DNA of 64,000 nucleotides from contig NZ_JADLQN010000004.1 in assembly GCF_015477835.1 (NCBI RefSeq), forward strand, positions 186,001 through 250,000, read 5' to 3'. The notes under the pieces are model-generated. The model made no database searches, had not been told where the DNA came from, and saw nothing but the letters and a program-made list of their open reading frames with translations. Shown here in pieces: positions 45,676 through 54,635 of this stretch. The position numbers were made by a program, and so were the translations under genes. Each line of letters opens with the position of its first letter. Position 1 is the first letter of the stretch. The stretch is from Nocardia higoensis. Lineage in GTDB: Bacteria; Actinomycetota; Actinomycetes; Mycobacteriales; Mycobacteriaceae.

Positions 45676-47021
45676 CCGCCGATGACTCCGCCCGGCGGGA
45701 GCACGCGTGGCTGCTCCCCGAGCAATTCGGTGGTGCGGTCCTGGACCAGGTAATCGGGGATGTTGTGCTCGCTCTCGTCGTCTTTGCCGCCGCCTCGGCC
45801 GCCGCCCATGGCGCCCATACCCGGCATTCCGGCCCGCCCGGTCGTCCCCGCGGTGCGGGCGTTGGCTACTGCGGCACCCGTGGGCGCCGAGGTGGCGGCG
45901 TTGCCCGGGATGCTGGCTCCCGGGCTCGGCGTCGACCCCGGCGAGCCGGAACCCGGTGAGCCCGAGCCGGGTGAGCCCGAACCCGGTGAGCCGAGACTCG
46001 GCTTGCCGCTCGGATCGGTCAGGGTGCTCGGCTGGCTCGACGCGGGCACGGTGCTCGCCGGATCCGTGGACGCCGGATCGGTGCTCGGATCGTCGGTCGA
46101 GGACGGGTCGTCCGTCGCCGAGGGATCCTCTGTCGAGGACTGGTCCTCGGTCTTCGAGGGATCGTCGGTCGAGGACGGGTCGGCGGTCTTCGACGGATCC
46201 TGCGAACCCGGCGTCACCGGACCAGGGGTCGAACCCGGCGGAGTGCTGCCCGGTTGCTGGGTGTTGTCACCGGGATTCGAGCTGTTCACCGGATTCTTCG
46301 GCTCCGGCAGGATCGGCGTCTGCTCGTCGACCTCGGTGGCGCCCAGCTGGTAGATCTTCATGGCCTCCTGTGCCCTGGCCTCCGCCTCGTTGGCTCGGTG
46401 CTGGCCCAGCTTCAGCACGCCGTTGCCGGGGACATGGCCCAGGAATCTGTCGACGGCGTCGAGTTCCTCCGGCGGTGGGACCGACAGCTTCGCCTGGTCC
46501 AGATAGCCCTGGATGAGGTCGATACCGCCGGCCACCTGCTCGAAACTCACTGCCAGCGTGTGGAACTCGTCGGCATAGGACTGGCTCGCGGTCATCGCCG
46601 AGTTCGCGGTCCTACCGCTCCACAGGTGTTCGATGTCGTACTGGATGCCTTCCCTGAACGCCTTGATCGCATCCTTGGCCTGACCGGTCAGCTTGCGCCA
46701 GCCGTCGGCCCCGGCGTTGATGTCTGCCTGCTGGACTCCTCGGGGATTGTCGGGGTCGCCGGTGCCGTACAACGCGTCATAGATCTCTCGATGTGACCAG
46801 GTGTCGAACGCTTCCGGATCGGTGATCGCCGGTGGTGCGGGATTGTTGTACTCGCGCGAGAGCAGGCTGTATTCGTTCTGGATGTGCTGGCGATCGTTCT
46901 TCCACAGGTCCGCCGCGTCGCCCTGCAGCGTCCGATCCCGCTCGGTGTCGGCGCTGGAGTTCCGGTGACCGTTGATACCCGCCGCCAGCCCGGCCACGGC
47001 CGCGATGAGCCCGACAACCAT
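45672..47021 (-). CDS. WXG/PPE-like ESX substrate with repeat-rich tail
   Basis: A 449-residue protein with a hydrophobic start (VVGLIAAVAGLAAGINGH), a helical N-terminal half containing a WxG turn, HLWSGRTANSAMTASQSYAD, and a long low-complexity C-terminal half. That half has Ser/Thr/Asp/Pro repeats (DPSSTDDPSKTEDQSSTEDP) and GSPGS units. The last 35 residues (YLVQDRTTELLGEQPRV) are a conserved-looking end seen in Nocardia-type PPE-like proteins. The direct coupling to an EspG gene supports export by a type VII system. Function outside the cell is unknown. Start overlaps the stop of a small upstream ORF (TGATG). Confidence 0.85.
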   Translation of the reverse strand: MVVGLIAAVAGLAAGINGHRNSSADTERDRTLQGDAADLWKNDRQHIQNEYSLLSREYNNPAPPAITDPEAFDTWSHREIYDALYGTGDPDNPRGVQQADINAGADGWRKLTGQAKDAIKAFREGIQYDIEHLWSGRTANSAMTASQSYADEFHTLAVSFEQVAGGIDLIQGYLDQAKLSVPPPEELDAVDRFLGHVPGNGVLKLGQHRANEAEARAQEAMKIYQLGATEVDEQTPILPEPKNPVNSSNPGDNTQQPGSTPPGSTPGPVTPGSQDPSKTADPSSTDDPSKTEDQSSTEDPSATDDPSSTDDPSTDPASTDPASTVPASSQPSTLTDPSGKPSLGSPGSGSPGSGSPGSGSPGSTPSPGASIPGNAATSAPTGAAVANARTAGTTGRAGMPGMGAMGGGRGGGKDDESEHNIPDYLVQDRTTELLGEQPRVLPPGGVIGG

Positions 47022-47146
47022 CAGTTGACCCCCTCGGTTCGTACATTCATCCGACTTGCCGCGGCTCGATCGGTCGGCTCGAGCTGCCCGCTCGCCGCCG
47101 CGTAGCTGTTCTCGTAGATGGCCTGCGCGACTGCAACGGTGCACAT
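47021..47146 (-). CDS. Small upstream protein of the ESX substrate operon (41 aa)
   Basis: A 41-residue frame, MCTVAVAQAIYENSYAAASG then acidic and basic residues, overlapping the WXG-gene start by one base (TGATG). TATAGT on the minus strand at 47156-47161 lies nine bases before its ATG and is the best promoter hexamer here, so the transcript starts at or just before this frame. It may be a real small protein or a leader peptide for coupled translation. A GTG two codons earlier is an alternative start. Confidence 0.5.
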   Translation of the reverse strand: MCTVAVAQAIYENSYAAASGQLEPTDRAAASRMNVRTEGVN

Positions 47147-47155
47147 GTCCACGCA

Positions 47156-47161
47156 ACTATA
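47156..47161 (-). promoter_or_regulatory. -10 hexamer TATAGT of the ESX module
   Basis: A near-consensus -10 on the minus strand, in an otherwise GC-rich spacer, placing the start of the small ORF-WXG-EspG transcript a few bases from the small ORF. Confidence 0.5.
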
Positions 47162-47313
47162 TGACGCACCCGCCCGGCGTTCGGTTCCGCTGATCTCATG
47201 GGGTCTGTGCTGGGTTCGGCGGGCCGGCGGCGAGAGCAGGGGTACGCTCGACCCTTGCCCGCCGGGCCTCGGCGGGCGCTCATTCGTCCACAGTCTGCAG
47301 GAGTCTGTCCGCG

Positions 47314-48051
47314 TTGAATGTCGAACCACCGATCCAGGCCAAGCTGCTCCAGCTCGCGGCTGTCGATGCCGAGCTCACGCGGATCGCGCACCGGCGTACC
47401 GTGCTGCCCGAGCAGCAGGAGGTGGACCGGCTGGTGGCGCTGCGCAACGAGCACAAGGATGCCGCGGTGAAGGTGGAGATCGTCATCGACGACCTGGACC
47501 GCGACATCAAGAAGCTCGAAGGCGAGGTCGAGGCGGTCCGCAAGCGTGAGGAGCGCGACCGCGGGATGCTGTCGTCGGGGGCGGTGGCCGCCAAGCAGCT
47601 GTCGGAGATCCAGCATGAGCTCGGCAGCCTGGAGCGGCGCCGCGGCGTGCTCGAGGACGAGTTGCTCGAGGTGATGGAGCGCCGGGAGGCTTCCGCCTCG
47701 GACCACGATCACGCGGGCGCGCAGCTGAGCAGGACCGAGGAGGAGCTCACCCGGGCGCAGCGCATGCGCGACGAGGCGCTGGCCGACCTGGACGTGGCGC
47801 AGACCCGCTGCGAGAACGACCGCGCCGCGCTGCTGGGCGCCTTCCCCGCCGAACTGCTCGCGATCTACGACCGTCAGCGCGCCCAGCAGGGGGTGGGCGC
47901 GGCGCTGCTGCAGGCGCGCCGGTGCGGTGCGTGCCGGATCGAGCTGGACCGCGGGGAGATCGCCCGGATCGCGAAGGCCGCACCGGACGCCGTGGTGCGC
48001 TGCCCGGAATGCGGCGCTGTCCTGGTGCGCACCAAGGAATCCGGTCTGTGA
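47314..48051 (+). CDS. Coiled-coil protein with C4 zinc ribbon (Rv2229c-like)
   Basis: A 245-residue protein: a long antiparallel coiled coil (about residues 10-180) followed by a zinc ribbon with CGACRIE and CPECGAVL. It resembles the CT398/FlgZ-type helical hairpin plus ribbon proteins; function unknown, perhaps nucleic-acid or membrane-assembly related. Start is a TTG ten bases after AGGAG; other starts would break the family N-terminus. It precedes the RNase H gene by 12 bases, an arrangement conserved in mycobacteria. Confidence 0.88.
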   Translation: MNVEPPIQAKLLQLAAVDAELTRIAHRRTVLPEQQEVDRLVALRNEHKDAAVKVEIVIDDLDRDIKKLEGEVEAVRKREERDRGMLSSGAVAAKQLSEIQHELGSLERRRGVLEDELLEVMERREASASDHDHAGAQLSRTEEELTRAQRMRDEALADLDVAQTRCENDRAALLGAFPAELLAIYDRQRAQQGVGAALLQARRCGACRIELDRGEIARIAKAAPDAVVRCPECGAVLVRTKESGL

Positions 48052-48063
48052 GGCCATGAGGTC

Positions 48064-49473
48064 ATGTCCGACAGGAAGGTGCCCGACAAGAAGGTGGCGT
48101 ACTCGCAGGTGATCGTCGAGGCCGACGGCGGGGCGCGGGGCAATCCGGGACCGGCCGGTTACGGCGCGGTCGTGTTCGACACCGATCGGACGGTGCTCGC
48201 GGAGCGGTCCGCGGGCCTCGGCATCGCGACCAACAATGTCGCGGAGTACCGGGGCCTGATCGCCGGTCTGGAGGCGGCGGCCGAGCTGGGTGCCCGCACG
48301 GTGGACGTGCGGATGGACTCCAAGCTGGTGGTCGAGCAGATGTCGGGGCGCTGGAAGGTGAAGCACCCGGCGATGATTCCGCTGGCCGAGCGTGCCCACA
48401 GGCTGGTCGCCGGCTTCGACCGGGTCACCTTCACCTGGATTCCGCGCGAGCGGAACAAGCACGCCGACAAGCTGGCCAACGAGGCGATGGACGACGCGCT
48501 CCTCGTCGAGGAGGTCCGCGCGGCCCGCGCCGACGGCCATGCCGCGACAGACCTGGGCGCGAGTCGCGCCGGAACCCGGTCCACGCGCGAGCGCCCGGAC
48601 ATCGGGGCGACGGAGGCCACGCCGCGTTCCGGCACGAGCGAGAAGTCCCGAAGCGGTGCCGAAAGCGGTAGCGGCCCCGAAGGGGTCGGCGGCGTCGAAC
48701 GGAAGAGCGGCGTCGAACAGAAGAGCGGCGTCGAGCACGGAAGCGGTGCCGACGCGGGCCGCTCCGGCTCCGCGGGAAGCCGCGGAACAGGCGGCGCCAC
48801 GTCGACCCCGCGCTCGGCGACCCCCGCCGCTGCGGCCCCCGGGTGGACCGATGCGGTCGGCCGCCCGACCCGCCTGCTGCTGTTGCGCCACGGCCAGACC
48901 GAGCTGTCGATCCAGCGCCGCTACTCCGGACGCGGCAACCCGGCGCTGACCGAACTGGGCCGCGAACAGGCCGCGCGCGCCGCGACGATGCTCGCCGCCA
49001 AGGGTGATGTCGAAGCGGTGATCACCTCGCCGCTGACCCGCGCCACCCAGACCGCCGAGGCCGCCGCCACGGCGCTCGGCGTGCCGATGCAGACCGATCA
49101 CGGCCTGATCGAAACCGATTTCGGCGAGTGGGAAGGGCTCACCTTCGCCGAGGCGGCCGAACGCGATCCAGAACTGCACGCGGCCTGGATGGGCGATCCG
49201 TCGCTGCCGCCGCCGGGCGGGGAGAGCTTCGAGGCGGTGCGAGCCAGGGTCGAGGCGGCGCGCCGCGACCTGATCGCGCTGTATCCGGGACGCAATCTGG
49301 TGGTCGTCAGCCATGTGACGCCGATCAAGACGCTGTTGCAGCTGGCGCTCGGGGTGGGCCCCTCGCTGCTGTACCGATTGCACCTGGATCTGGCGTCGCT
49401 GTCGATCGCCGAGTTCTATCCCGACGGCGGCGCGTCGGTGCGACTGGTCAACGACACGTCCTATCTGAGCTGA
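48064..49473 (+). CDS. Bifunctional RNase H / histidine phosphatase
   Basis: A 469-residue fusion. Residues 10-140 are a prokaryote-type RNase HI domain: acidic catalytic residues in EADGGARGNPG, NNVAEYRGL, VRMDSKLVV and HADKLANEA. Residues about 275-469 are a histidine phosphatase: LLLRHGQTELS (phospho-histidine), ETDFGEWEG and VVSHVTPIK, the group that includes alpha-ribazole phosphatase CobC. The linker is disordered and has a small repeat, GVERKS, GVEQKS, GVEHGS. Counterpart of Rv2228c, where both activities were shown. It cuts RNA in RNA-DNA hybrids and dephosphorylates small substrates, possibly in cobalamin synthesis. Confidence 0.92.
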   Translation: MSDRKVPDKKVAYSQVIVEADGGARGNPGPAGYGAVVFDTDRTVLAERSAGLGIATNNVAEYRGLIAGLEAAAELGARTVDVRMDSKLVVEQMSGRWKVKHPAMIPLAERAHRLVAGFDRVTFTWIPRERNKHADKLANEAMDDALLVEEVRAARADGHAATDLGASRAGTRSTRERPDIGATEATPRSGTSEKSRSGAESGSGPEGVGGVERKSGVEQKSGVEHGSGADAGRSGSAGSRGTGGATSTPRSATPAAAAPGWTDAVGRPTRLLLLRHGQTELSIQRRYSGRGNPALTELGREQAARAATMLAAKGDVEAVITSPLTRATQTAEAAATALGVPMQTDHGLIETDFGEWEGLTFAEAAERDPELHAAWMGDPSLPPPGGESFEAVRARVEAARRDLIALYPGRNLVVVSHVTPIKTLLQLALGVGPSLLYRLHLDLASLSIAEFYPDGGASVRLVNDTSYLS

Positions 49474-49628
49474 GAGCGCCCGGCCCGCCCGCAAGGGTTC
49501 ATACGATTCGGCTACCGTGCGTGCCCGTCTCGTGCAAAGGTGTACGCGGCTGTGGTGGGACGGTTCACACCGGGTGCGAATCCGGCGCGAATTCGCTCTT
49601 CATTCTTCGGGATTCGAGAGGAAGTACT

Positions 49629-50336
49629 GTGGTGACGCTCAGGTGGATGGCGGCAGCGGCGGCCGTCGTCGCAGGTGTGGGCTCAGCCGTCACGGGGACG
49701 GCGCAGGCGGCGCCGGAAAGCGCGGTGCTCGGCGGTGGTTCGGGACTGGTCTTCGACAACAACTCGGCGTGCTCGCTGACCGCCATCGGTCACGACAACG
49801 CCGGACGCCTGGTCGGGCTGACCGCGGGCCATTGCGCCCCGACCGGCTCCCGGCTGGCCGCGGAAGCGGCGCTGCAGGCGGGTGTGATCGGCTCGGTCGC
49901 CTATTCCGACAACGGCAAGGGGCTGGATTTCGCTGTGCTGCAACTGGACCCGGCCAAGGTGACCCCGGTCCGCACGGTCGGTCAGACGACCATCAACGGC
50001 CTCGGCGAGACGCCGAGCCCGGGCACGACGGTGTGCTTCAACGGTCGCACCAGCGGCGGGGGCTGCGGCGTGGTGTGGGGAAATCTGGACGAGACCCTCA
50101 CGCTCAACCAGGCGTGCTCCAAACCGGGTGATTCCGGCGGGCCGGTGACGGTCGGCGATCGCCTGGTCGGCATGAACCAGGGCAGGCTGACCGGCATGGC
50201 GGGTATCCCGTTCGACCTGCCGTGCGCCGATGCCGCCAACCCGATCCACTCGCCGGCCTATTTCGCCCCGATCGAGGTCATCCTCGCCGCCGTCGACGCC
50301 ATCGGTGGTGTGGGCGCGGGCTTCCACACGATCTGA
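49629..50336 (+). CDS. Secreted S1-family (trypsin-like) serine protease
   Basis: A 235-residue exported protein: signal AAAAVVAGVGSAVTGTAQA, then a chymotrypsin-fold domain with His68 in LTAGHCAP, Asp in KGLDFAVLQL near 99, and Ser in KPGDSGGPV near 174. Two cysteine pairs are possible (SAC/GHC and CFNG/CGVV). Nocardia and mycobacteria have many such small proteases; substrate unknown. Start at a GTG after AGAGGAAG, with a second GTG next to it. Convergent with the hydrolase gene and sharing a hairpin terminator. Confidence 0.9.
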   Translation: MVTLRWMAAAAAVVAGVGSAVTGTAQAAPESAVLGGGSGLVFDNNSACSLTAIGHDNAGRLVGLTAGHCAPTGSRLAAEAALQAGVIGSVAYSDNGKGLDFAVLQLDPAKVTPVRTVGQTTINGLGETPSPGTTVCFNGRTSGGGCGVVWGNLDETLTLNQACSKPGDSGGPVTVGDRLVGMNQGRLTGMAGIPFDLPCADAANPIHSPAYFAPIEVILAAVDAIGGVGAGFHTI

Positions 50337-50356
50337 CCGCGTTTCCCGGCGAAATC

Positions 50357-50389
50357 CACCGCCGTGCCCGGCGTTGCGGCACGGCGGTG
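50357..50389. terminator. Bidirectional hairpin terminator
   Basis: A 12-bp perfect stem CACCGCCGTGCC / GGCACGGCGGTG with a 9-base loop, placed between the convergent protease and hydrolase genes. Confidence 0.8.
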
Positions 50390-50411
50390 AATTCTGTTCG
50401 GGTGCGGCGAT

Positions 50412-51299
50412 TCAGGGGCGCAGCACCGAGACCAGGAATTCGGTCTGGTCGTAGACGACCTGTTCGAAGACTTCGTCGAAATACATGTCGAAATGCCCTA
50501 CCGGATAGCGCTTCACGACCGGATGTTTGGTGCGTTCGGCGGCGGCGAGCGTGGGACCGACCGGGGTGATCGTGTCGTTGTCGGCGATCGCGTAGAACAC
50601 CGGTGTCTTGATCGCCTTCGTGTGCTTGCCCGGCGCGTCGAACAACAGCGAGAATGCCACGCGCGCGGCGACTTTCGGCTCGTAGGTCGCGCTCTCCTCG
50701 GCCAGCCTGCCGTAGCCCTCCGGTACGTCGGGCGCGCTCATCAGCGCCGCGGACCCTCTGCGCCCCGCCAGTCGCACGCGCACCGGCTCGCGGCGCAGCG
50801 GGCCGACCAGCACGTCGGCGAGGGCGATCATGCTGACCTTGGTCAGGCTGATCACGCCCTTCGCCTTCGCCGAGGCCCAGCCGCTGGTGAACGGCACCTG
50901 AGCGACCACAGCGGCGATGTAGTCGTCCTCCGGCGCGACGGCGAGCACGTGGCCGCCGCCCAGCGAGGTGCCCCACAGGGCGATCCTGGTCTTGTCGATG
51001 CCGCGCAGGGTGCGGGCGTAGGCGATGGCCGCGCGCCAGTCGTCGCGCTGGCGGGCGAGGTTGAGCAGCTGCCTCGGTTCACCCTCGCTGGCGCCGAAAT
51101 GCCGGTAGTCGAATACCAATACGGCCATTCCGGCCGCGGCGAACCTGCGGGCGTATCTGTCCAGACCCATGTCCCGCGTGCCCCCCAGACCGTGCCCCAT
51201 CACCACGAGCGGACGGGGCTTGGGGACGCCTGCGGGAGGATACAGCCAGGCGGCACACTGACGGCCACCTGAGGGAAAACCGACCTCGAGACGTTCCAT
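50412..51299 (-). CDS. Alpha/beta hydrolase
   Basis: A 295-residue hydrolase: oxyanion region VVMGHGLGGTRDMGLD, nucleophile elbow ALWGTSLGGGHVL, acid in YAIADNDTITPVGP, and final His in KRYPVGHFDMYF. It resembles the dienelactone hydrolase-like/acetylesterase group used on esters or as domain hydrolases in actinobacteria. Cytoplasmic. A perfect 12-bp palindrome lies directly upstream of the ATG and overlaps where transcription would begin. Confidence 0.88.
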   Translation of the reverse strand: MERLEVGFPSGGRQCAAWLYPPAGVPKPRPLVVMGHGLGGTRDMGLDRYARRFAAAGMAVLVFDYRHFGASEGEPRQLLNLARQRDDWRAAIAYARTLRGIDKTRIALWGTSLGGGHVLAVAPEDDYIAAVVAQVPFTSGWASAKAKGVISLTKVSMIALADVLVGPLRREPVRVRLAGRRGSAALMSAPDVPEGYGRLAEESATYEPKVAARVAFSLLFDAPGKHTKAIKTPVFYAIADNDTITPVGPTLAAAERTKHPVVKRYPVGHFDMYFDEVFEQVVYDQTEFLVSVLRP

Positions 51300-51300
51300 G

Positions 51301-51312
51301 ACGCTCGAGCGT
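51301..51312. promoter_or_regulatory. Palindrome ACGCTCGAGCGT at the hydrolase start
   Basis: A perfect 12-bp palindrome one base upstream of the hydrolase start codon, in the 69-base spacer shared with divergent rnpB. It may be an operator or chance in GC-rich DNA. Confidence 0.3.
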
Positions 51313-51368
51313 ACTGGCGTGCCCGCCCGGCGGCCTGCCGGGGCGGGGCGGGCAGGTACCCTGTTCGT

Positions 51369-51790
<422 letters not shown>

Positions 51791-51827
51791 CCACCGGGCA
51801 CAGCCGCCGTGCCTCATTACATGTGAC

Positions 51828-52193
51828 TCAGCACATGTATCGGGCGGTCGCGTAGATGGCCAGCGCCTGCTCGGTGGTGGCGGCGGAATCGGTGCGCGCC
51901 ACGATGTCGGCGACGACGGCGTCCTGCGATTCGCCCGCCGCGATGCCGCCACAGATACCACTGAACATCTCGGCGAGTTCGCGGTCCTCACGTCCCTGTG
52001 TCAGGTCGGGGAAAGCGTTGCGGTAGCTGACCACGAACATGCCTGCCTTGGCGTTGTCGACGGCGACGGGAGCAGGGGACGTCGTGGTGGTGGCGCTCTG
52101 GGCGGAATCGCCGGAGTCGTCGGTGCCGCAACCGGTGAGCGACAGGGCGAAAACAGCGGAACCGGCCATGAGGGCGGCGGAGAATCTGGTCAC
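51828..52193 (-). CDS. Small lipoprotein, DUF732-like
   Basis: A 121-residue lipoprotein: signal RFSAALMAGSAVFALSLTGC with lipobox LTGC (Cys22), a Ser/Thr spacer, then a helical domain with two cysteines (FSGICGG and a final RYMC) that likely form one disulfide, the pattern of DUF732-type secreted proteins. Function unknown. GTG start; the TACGAT upstream could serve as -10. Confidence 0.75.
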   Translation of the reverse strand: MTRFSAALMAGSAVFALSLTGCGTDDSGDSAQSATTTTSPAPVAVDNAKAGMFVVSYRNAFPDLTQGREDRELAEMFSGICGGIAAGESQDAVVADIVARTDSAATTEQALAIYATARYMC

Positions 52194-52223
52194 GACGCGG
52201 GATCGTAGCGTCGCTGGAACGAA

Positions 52224-52255
52224 GTCGCCTTCCGTCGAAATGAACGGAAGGCGAC
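52224..52255 (-). terminator. Perfect 12-bp hairpin terminator
   Basis: GTCGCCTTCCGT and its exact complement flank an 8-base loop. It lies 26 bases after the stop of the 30-aa frame and before the lipoprotein gene on the same strand, so it ends a short separate transcript. Confidence 0.7.
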
Positions 52256-52280
52256 GTGTCGATGACCTGTGACCGGGAGG

Positions 52281-52373
52281 TCAGGCCGGTTCGATCAGGA
52301 GAACCTGCGCCCAGTACGAGGCCTGGTCCGGGCCGACCAGAGGCATCAGGTAATCGAAGATGATCGATGACAT
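52281..52373 (-). CDS. Possible 30-residue microprotein
   Basis: A 30-codon frame reading MSSIIFDYLMPLVGPDQ then ASYWAQVLLIEPA, amphipathic and possibly membrane-active. GGAG lies ten bases before the ATG, an extended -10 (TGCTAATGT) lies about 85-93 bases upstream on the same strand, and a perfect hairpin terminator follows 26 bases after the stop. Together they describe a complete short transcript. It could instead be a small RNA in which this frame is incidental. Confidence 0.45.
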   Translation of the reverse strand: MSSIIFDYLMPLVGPDQASYWAQVLLIEPA

Positions 52374-52457
52374 CAGTGTGGTACTCCAATTGTTCGACGT
52401 CGGGGAGCTGACGGAAACGGGGCGAAACTTTTCGCACCCGTACCGGAATCGAACATT

Positions 52458-52466
52458 AGCAGTCCG
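52458..52466 (-). promoter_or_regulatory. Extended -10 (TGCTAATGT) of the short transcript
   Basis: TG-C-TAATGT on the minus strand, the best promoter-like sequence in this spacer, giving a leader of roughly 80 bases before the 30-residue frame. Confidence 0.4.
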
Positions 52467-52626
52467 AAACGTCCCCGCCGAGGTCCCCGGGAAATCGCTC
52501 GGGTAATTGGTTCAGGACTGGCACGAATGGTGATCGACATCATAGAGTGGTCGCCGTTGGCACGAGCCCGGCGCGGGGCAGCTCCGGGCCATTCGGACAT
52601 CTATGCGGAAGCAGGTCACAACACAT

Positions 52627-52959
52627 ATGCGGGTAGTTCGTTCCCTGGTCGCCGGCGCACTCGTCGCCGGAGCCGCTTCAGTTCTCGCCGTGCTCGGTGC
52701 GGGCTCCGCGAGCGCGGTGGCTGTCACTCCGCTGCCGGGCGGCGTGCAGGTCGACCTCAGCCCCAGCGACACCAGGTGGGTCGCCGACACCGGTTTCGGC
52801 CGGGCGGTCGCCGGCCTTCCCCATCAGTCGGCGCCGTCGTTCGGCGAGGCGCTCGACGCCGCCGCCCACTTGTCCGCGCAGTATCCGAACGGCAGGGTGA
52901 CCTTCACCGTCTTCGGTCCGCTCCATGAGCTCAACGGCACCATGTTGGCACTGCAGTAA
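52627..52959 (+). CDS. Small secreted protein, unknown
   Basis: A 110-residue exported protein: signal RVVRSLVAGALVAGAASVLA ending near GSASA, then a compact domain (PLPGGVQVDLSPSDTRWVAD then GRVTFTVFGPLHELNG) without cysteines. No family recognised. An ATG eight codons upstream is an alternative start; neither has a strong ribosome site. 24 bases before the RNB nuclease gene. Confidence 0.7.
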   Translation: MRVVRSLVAGALVAGAASVLAVLGAGSASAVAVTPLPGGVQVDLSPSDTRWVADTGFGRAVAGLPHQSAPSFGEALDAAAHLSAQYPNGRVTFTVFGPLHELNGTMLALQ

Positions 52960-52983
52960 TTCCCGCTCCAGTAATCTCCGGTT

Positions 52984-54417
52984 GTGGAATTACACCAGCG
53001 GATCATCTCGGCGCCGGTCGACTTCGGCGCCATCCGATCCGAATTCGCGTTGGCCTCGGCGTATCCCGCCGAGGCCGTCGCCGAAGCCCGCGACGCGGTC
53101 GACGCGTTCGCGGGCTCTCGGGTGGATCGCACCGACATCGAACTCGTCACCATCGATCCCCCCGGCTCGCTCGATCTCGATCAAGCCCTCTGCCTGCGAC
53201 GCAGTGAAACGGGCTTTCTGCTCCACTACGCCATCGCCGACCTCGGCGCCGTGATCGTCCCCGACGGCGCGTTGGCGAACGAGGCCGGAATTCGCGGCCA
53301 GACCTATTACCTGCCGGACGGTTCGGTGCCGCTGCATCCGCCGGTCCTGTCCGAGGATTCCGCCAGCCTGTTGCCCGGCCGCACCCGACCCGCCGCCCTG
53401 TGGACCATCGAACTCGACGCCGCCGCCCAGCCGGTGCGCTACGAGGTGGTCAGGGCGCTGGTCCGCTCGCGCGCCCGCTTCGACTACGCCGGTGTGCAGG
53501 CCGATGCCGACGCGGGCCGGCTGCATCCCTCGATCGAGGCGCTGCCGGAGTTCGGCGCGTTACGCATCGCCGCGGGGCTGGAACGCGGGGCGATCGGCCT
53601 GCGCCTGCCCTCGCAGAGCGTCGTCGCCGACGGCGCTTCCGACGGACATTGGCGACTGGTGCTGGAGCCGCGTACCGCCGCCGACGATTGGAACGAACAG
53701 GTCTCCCTGCTCACCGGCATGTGCGCGGCCCGCCTCATGCTCGCCGCTCCGGCGAGCGAGCGGACCGGCCTGTTGCGCACCATGCCGCCGCCGCAGGAGT
53801 CCGCGGTCGATTCGATGCGCCGCACCGCCGTGGCGATGGGCATCGACTGGCCGCGGGATCTGCCCGTCGGCCCGATGCTGGCCGGCCTGGACGCCAACAG
53901 CCCGGCCGGGCTCGTCCTGATGTCGGAAGCCACCGGCCTGCTGCGCGGCGCCGACTACACCCGCCTGACCGGCGCCGACGGCGAGGAGAACCTGAACCAC
54001 AGCGCCATCGGCGCCCCCTACGCGCACGTCACCGCGCCGCTGCGCCGCCTGTCGGACCGGTTCACCATCGAGATCTGCCTGGCGCTGTGCGCGGGCACCC
54101 CCGTGCCGCGATGGGCGAGCGAGGGCTTGGCCGAGGTCGCCGACACGATGCGGCGCACCGGCGCCGTCGCGAGCAAAGTCGACCGCGCGTGCGTCGATCT
54201 CACCGAGGCGACACTGCTGTCCGAGCGAATCGGTGACGTCTTCGAGGCTGTCGTCCTGCGCGAAGCGGAAGGCGGACGCCCCGCCGAGATCTTCGTCGCC
54301 GACCCGCCACTGCTCGGCCCGTGCGCCGGGGACCCACCGGAAGGCAAGCACCTGCGGGTCCGCCTGACCACGGCCGATCCCGTCGGTCGAAAGATCGGCT
54401 TCACCCACCCGGCCTGA
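52984..54417 (+). CDS. RNB-domain ribonuclease (RNase II family, variant active site)
   Basis: A 477-residue exoribonuclease-like protein. The RNB metal motif is TIDPPGSLDLDQAL: three of the four acidic residues of RNase II/R are kept, the last is Gln. Further RNB blocks: HYAIADLGAVI, GEENLNHSAIGAPYAHVTAP (YxHxTxPLRR) and the arginine-rich RRLSDRF. It lacks the cold-shock and S1 domains of RNase II/R and begins directly with the nuclease part. Such short RNB proteins are common in actinobacteria; role unproven. GTG start six bases after TAATCT, leaderless. Confidence 0.88.
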   Translation: MELHQRIISAPVDFGAIRSEFALASAYPAEAVAEARDAVDAFAGSRVDRTDIELVTIDPPGSLDLDQALCLRRSETGFLLHYAIADLGAVIVPDGALANEAGIRGQTYYLPDGSVPLHPPVLSEDSASLLPGRTRPAALWTIELDAAAQPVRYEVVRALVRSRARFDYAGVQADADAGRLHPSIEALPEFGALRIAAGLERGAIGLRLPSQSVVADGASDGHWRLVLEPRTAADDWNEQVSLLTGMCAARLMLAAPASERTGLLRTMPPPQESAVDSMRRTAVAMGIDWPRDLPVGPMLAGLDANSPAGLVLMSEATGLLRGADYTRLTGADGEENLNHSAIGAPYAHVTAPLRRLSDRFTIEICLALCAGTPVPRWASEGLAEVADTMRRTGAVASKVDRACVDLTEATLLSERIGDVFEAVVLREAEGGRPAEIFVADPPLLGPCAGDPPEGKHLRVRLTTADPVGRKIGFTHPA

Positions 54418-54635
54418 ATCCACCGGCCGCGTCGCCCGAGCCGCTGTGGGCAACCGAACCTCGGCTCCGCCGGTCGTTCGCCGCCGCACCCGAGCGCGTC
54501 GCAGGGACTGCTCCGGGGCGGAGGCCGTACGGATGTCTCTCGCGCCGACTGCTTCGGCCCAGCGGTGTGGAGAGCCGACGCGCAGACGGTTGCGGCCCAG
54601 GGGCCTGAGCGTGCGGGCGGACACCGCCGACAGCG

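Noticed and set aside
47047..49494. An 815-codon minus-strand frame opposite the zinc-ribbon and RNase H genes
   Set aside because: Shadow of two clear plus-strand genes; no start signal or domain.
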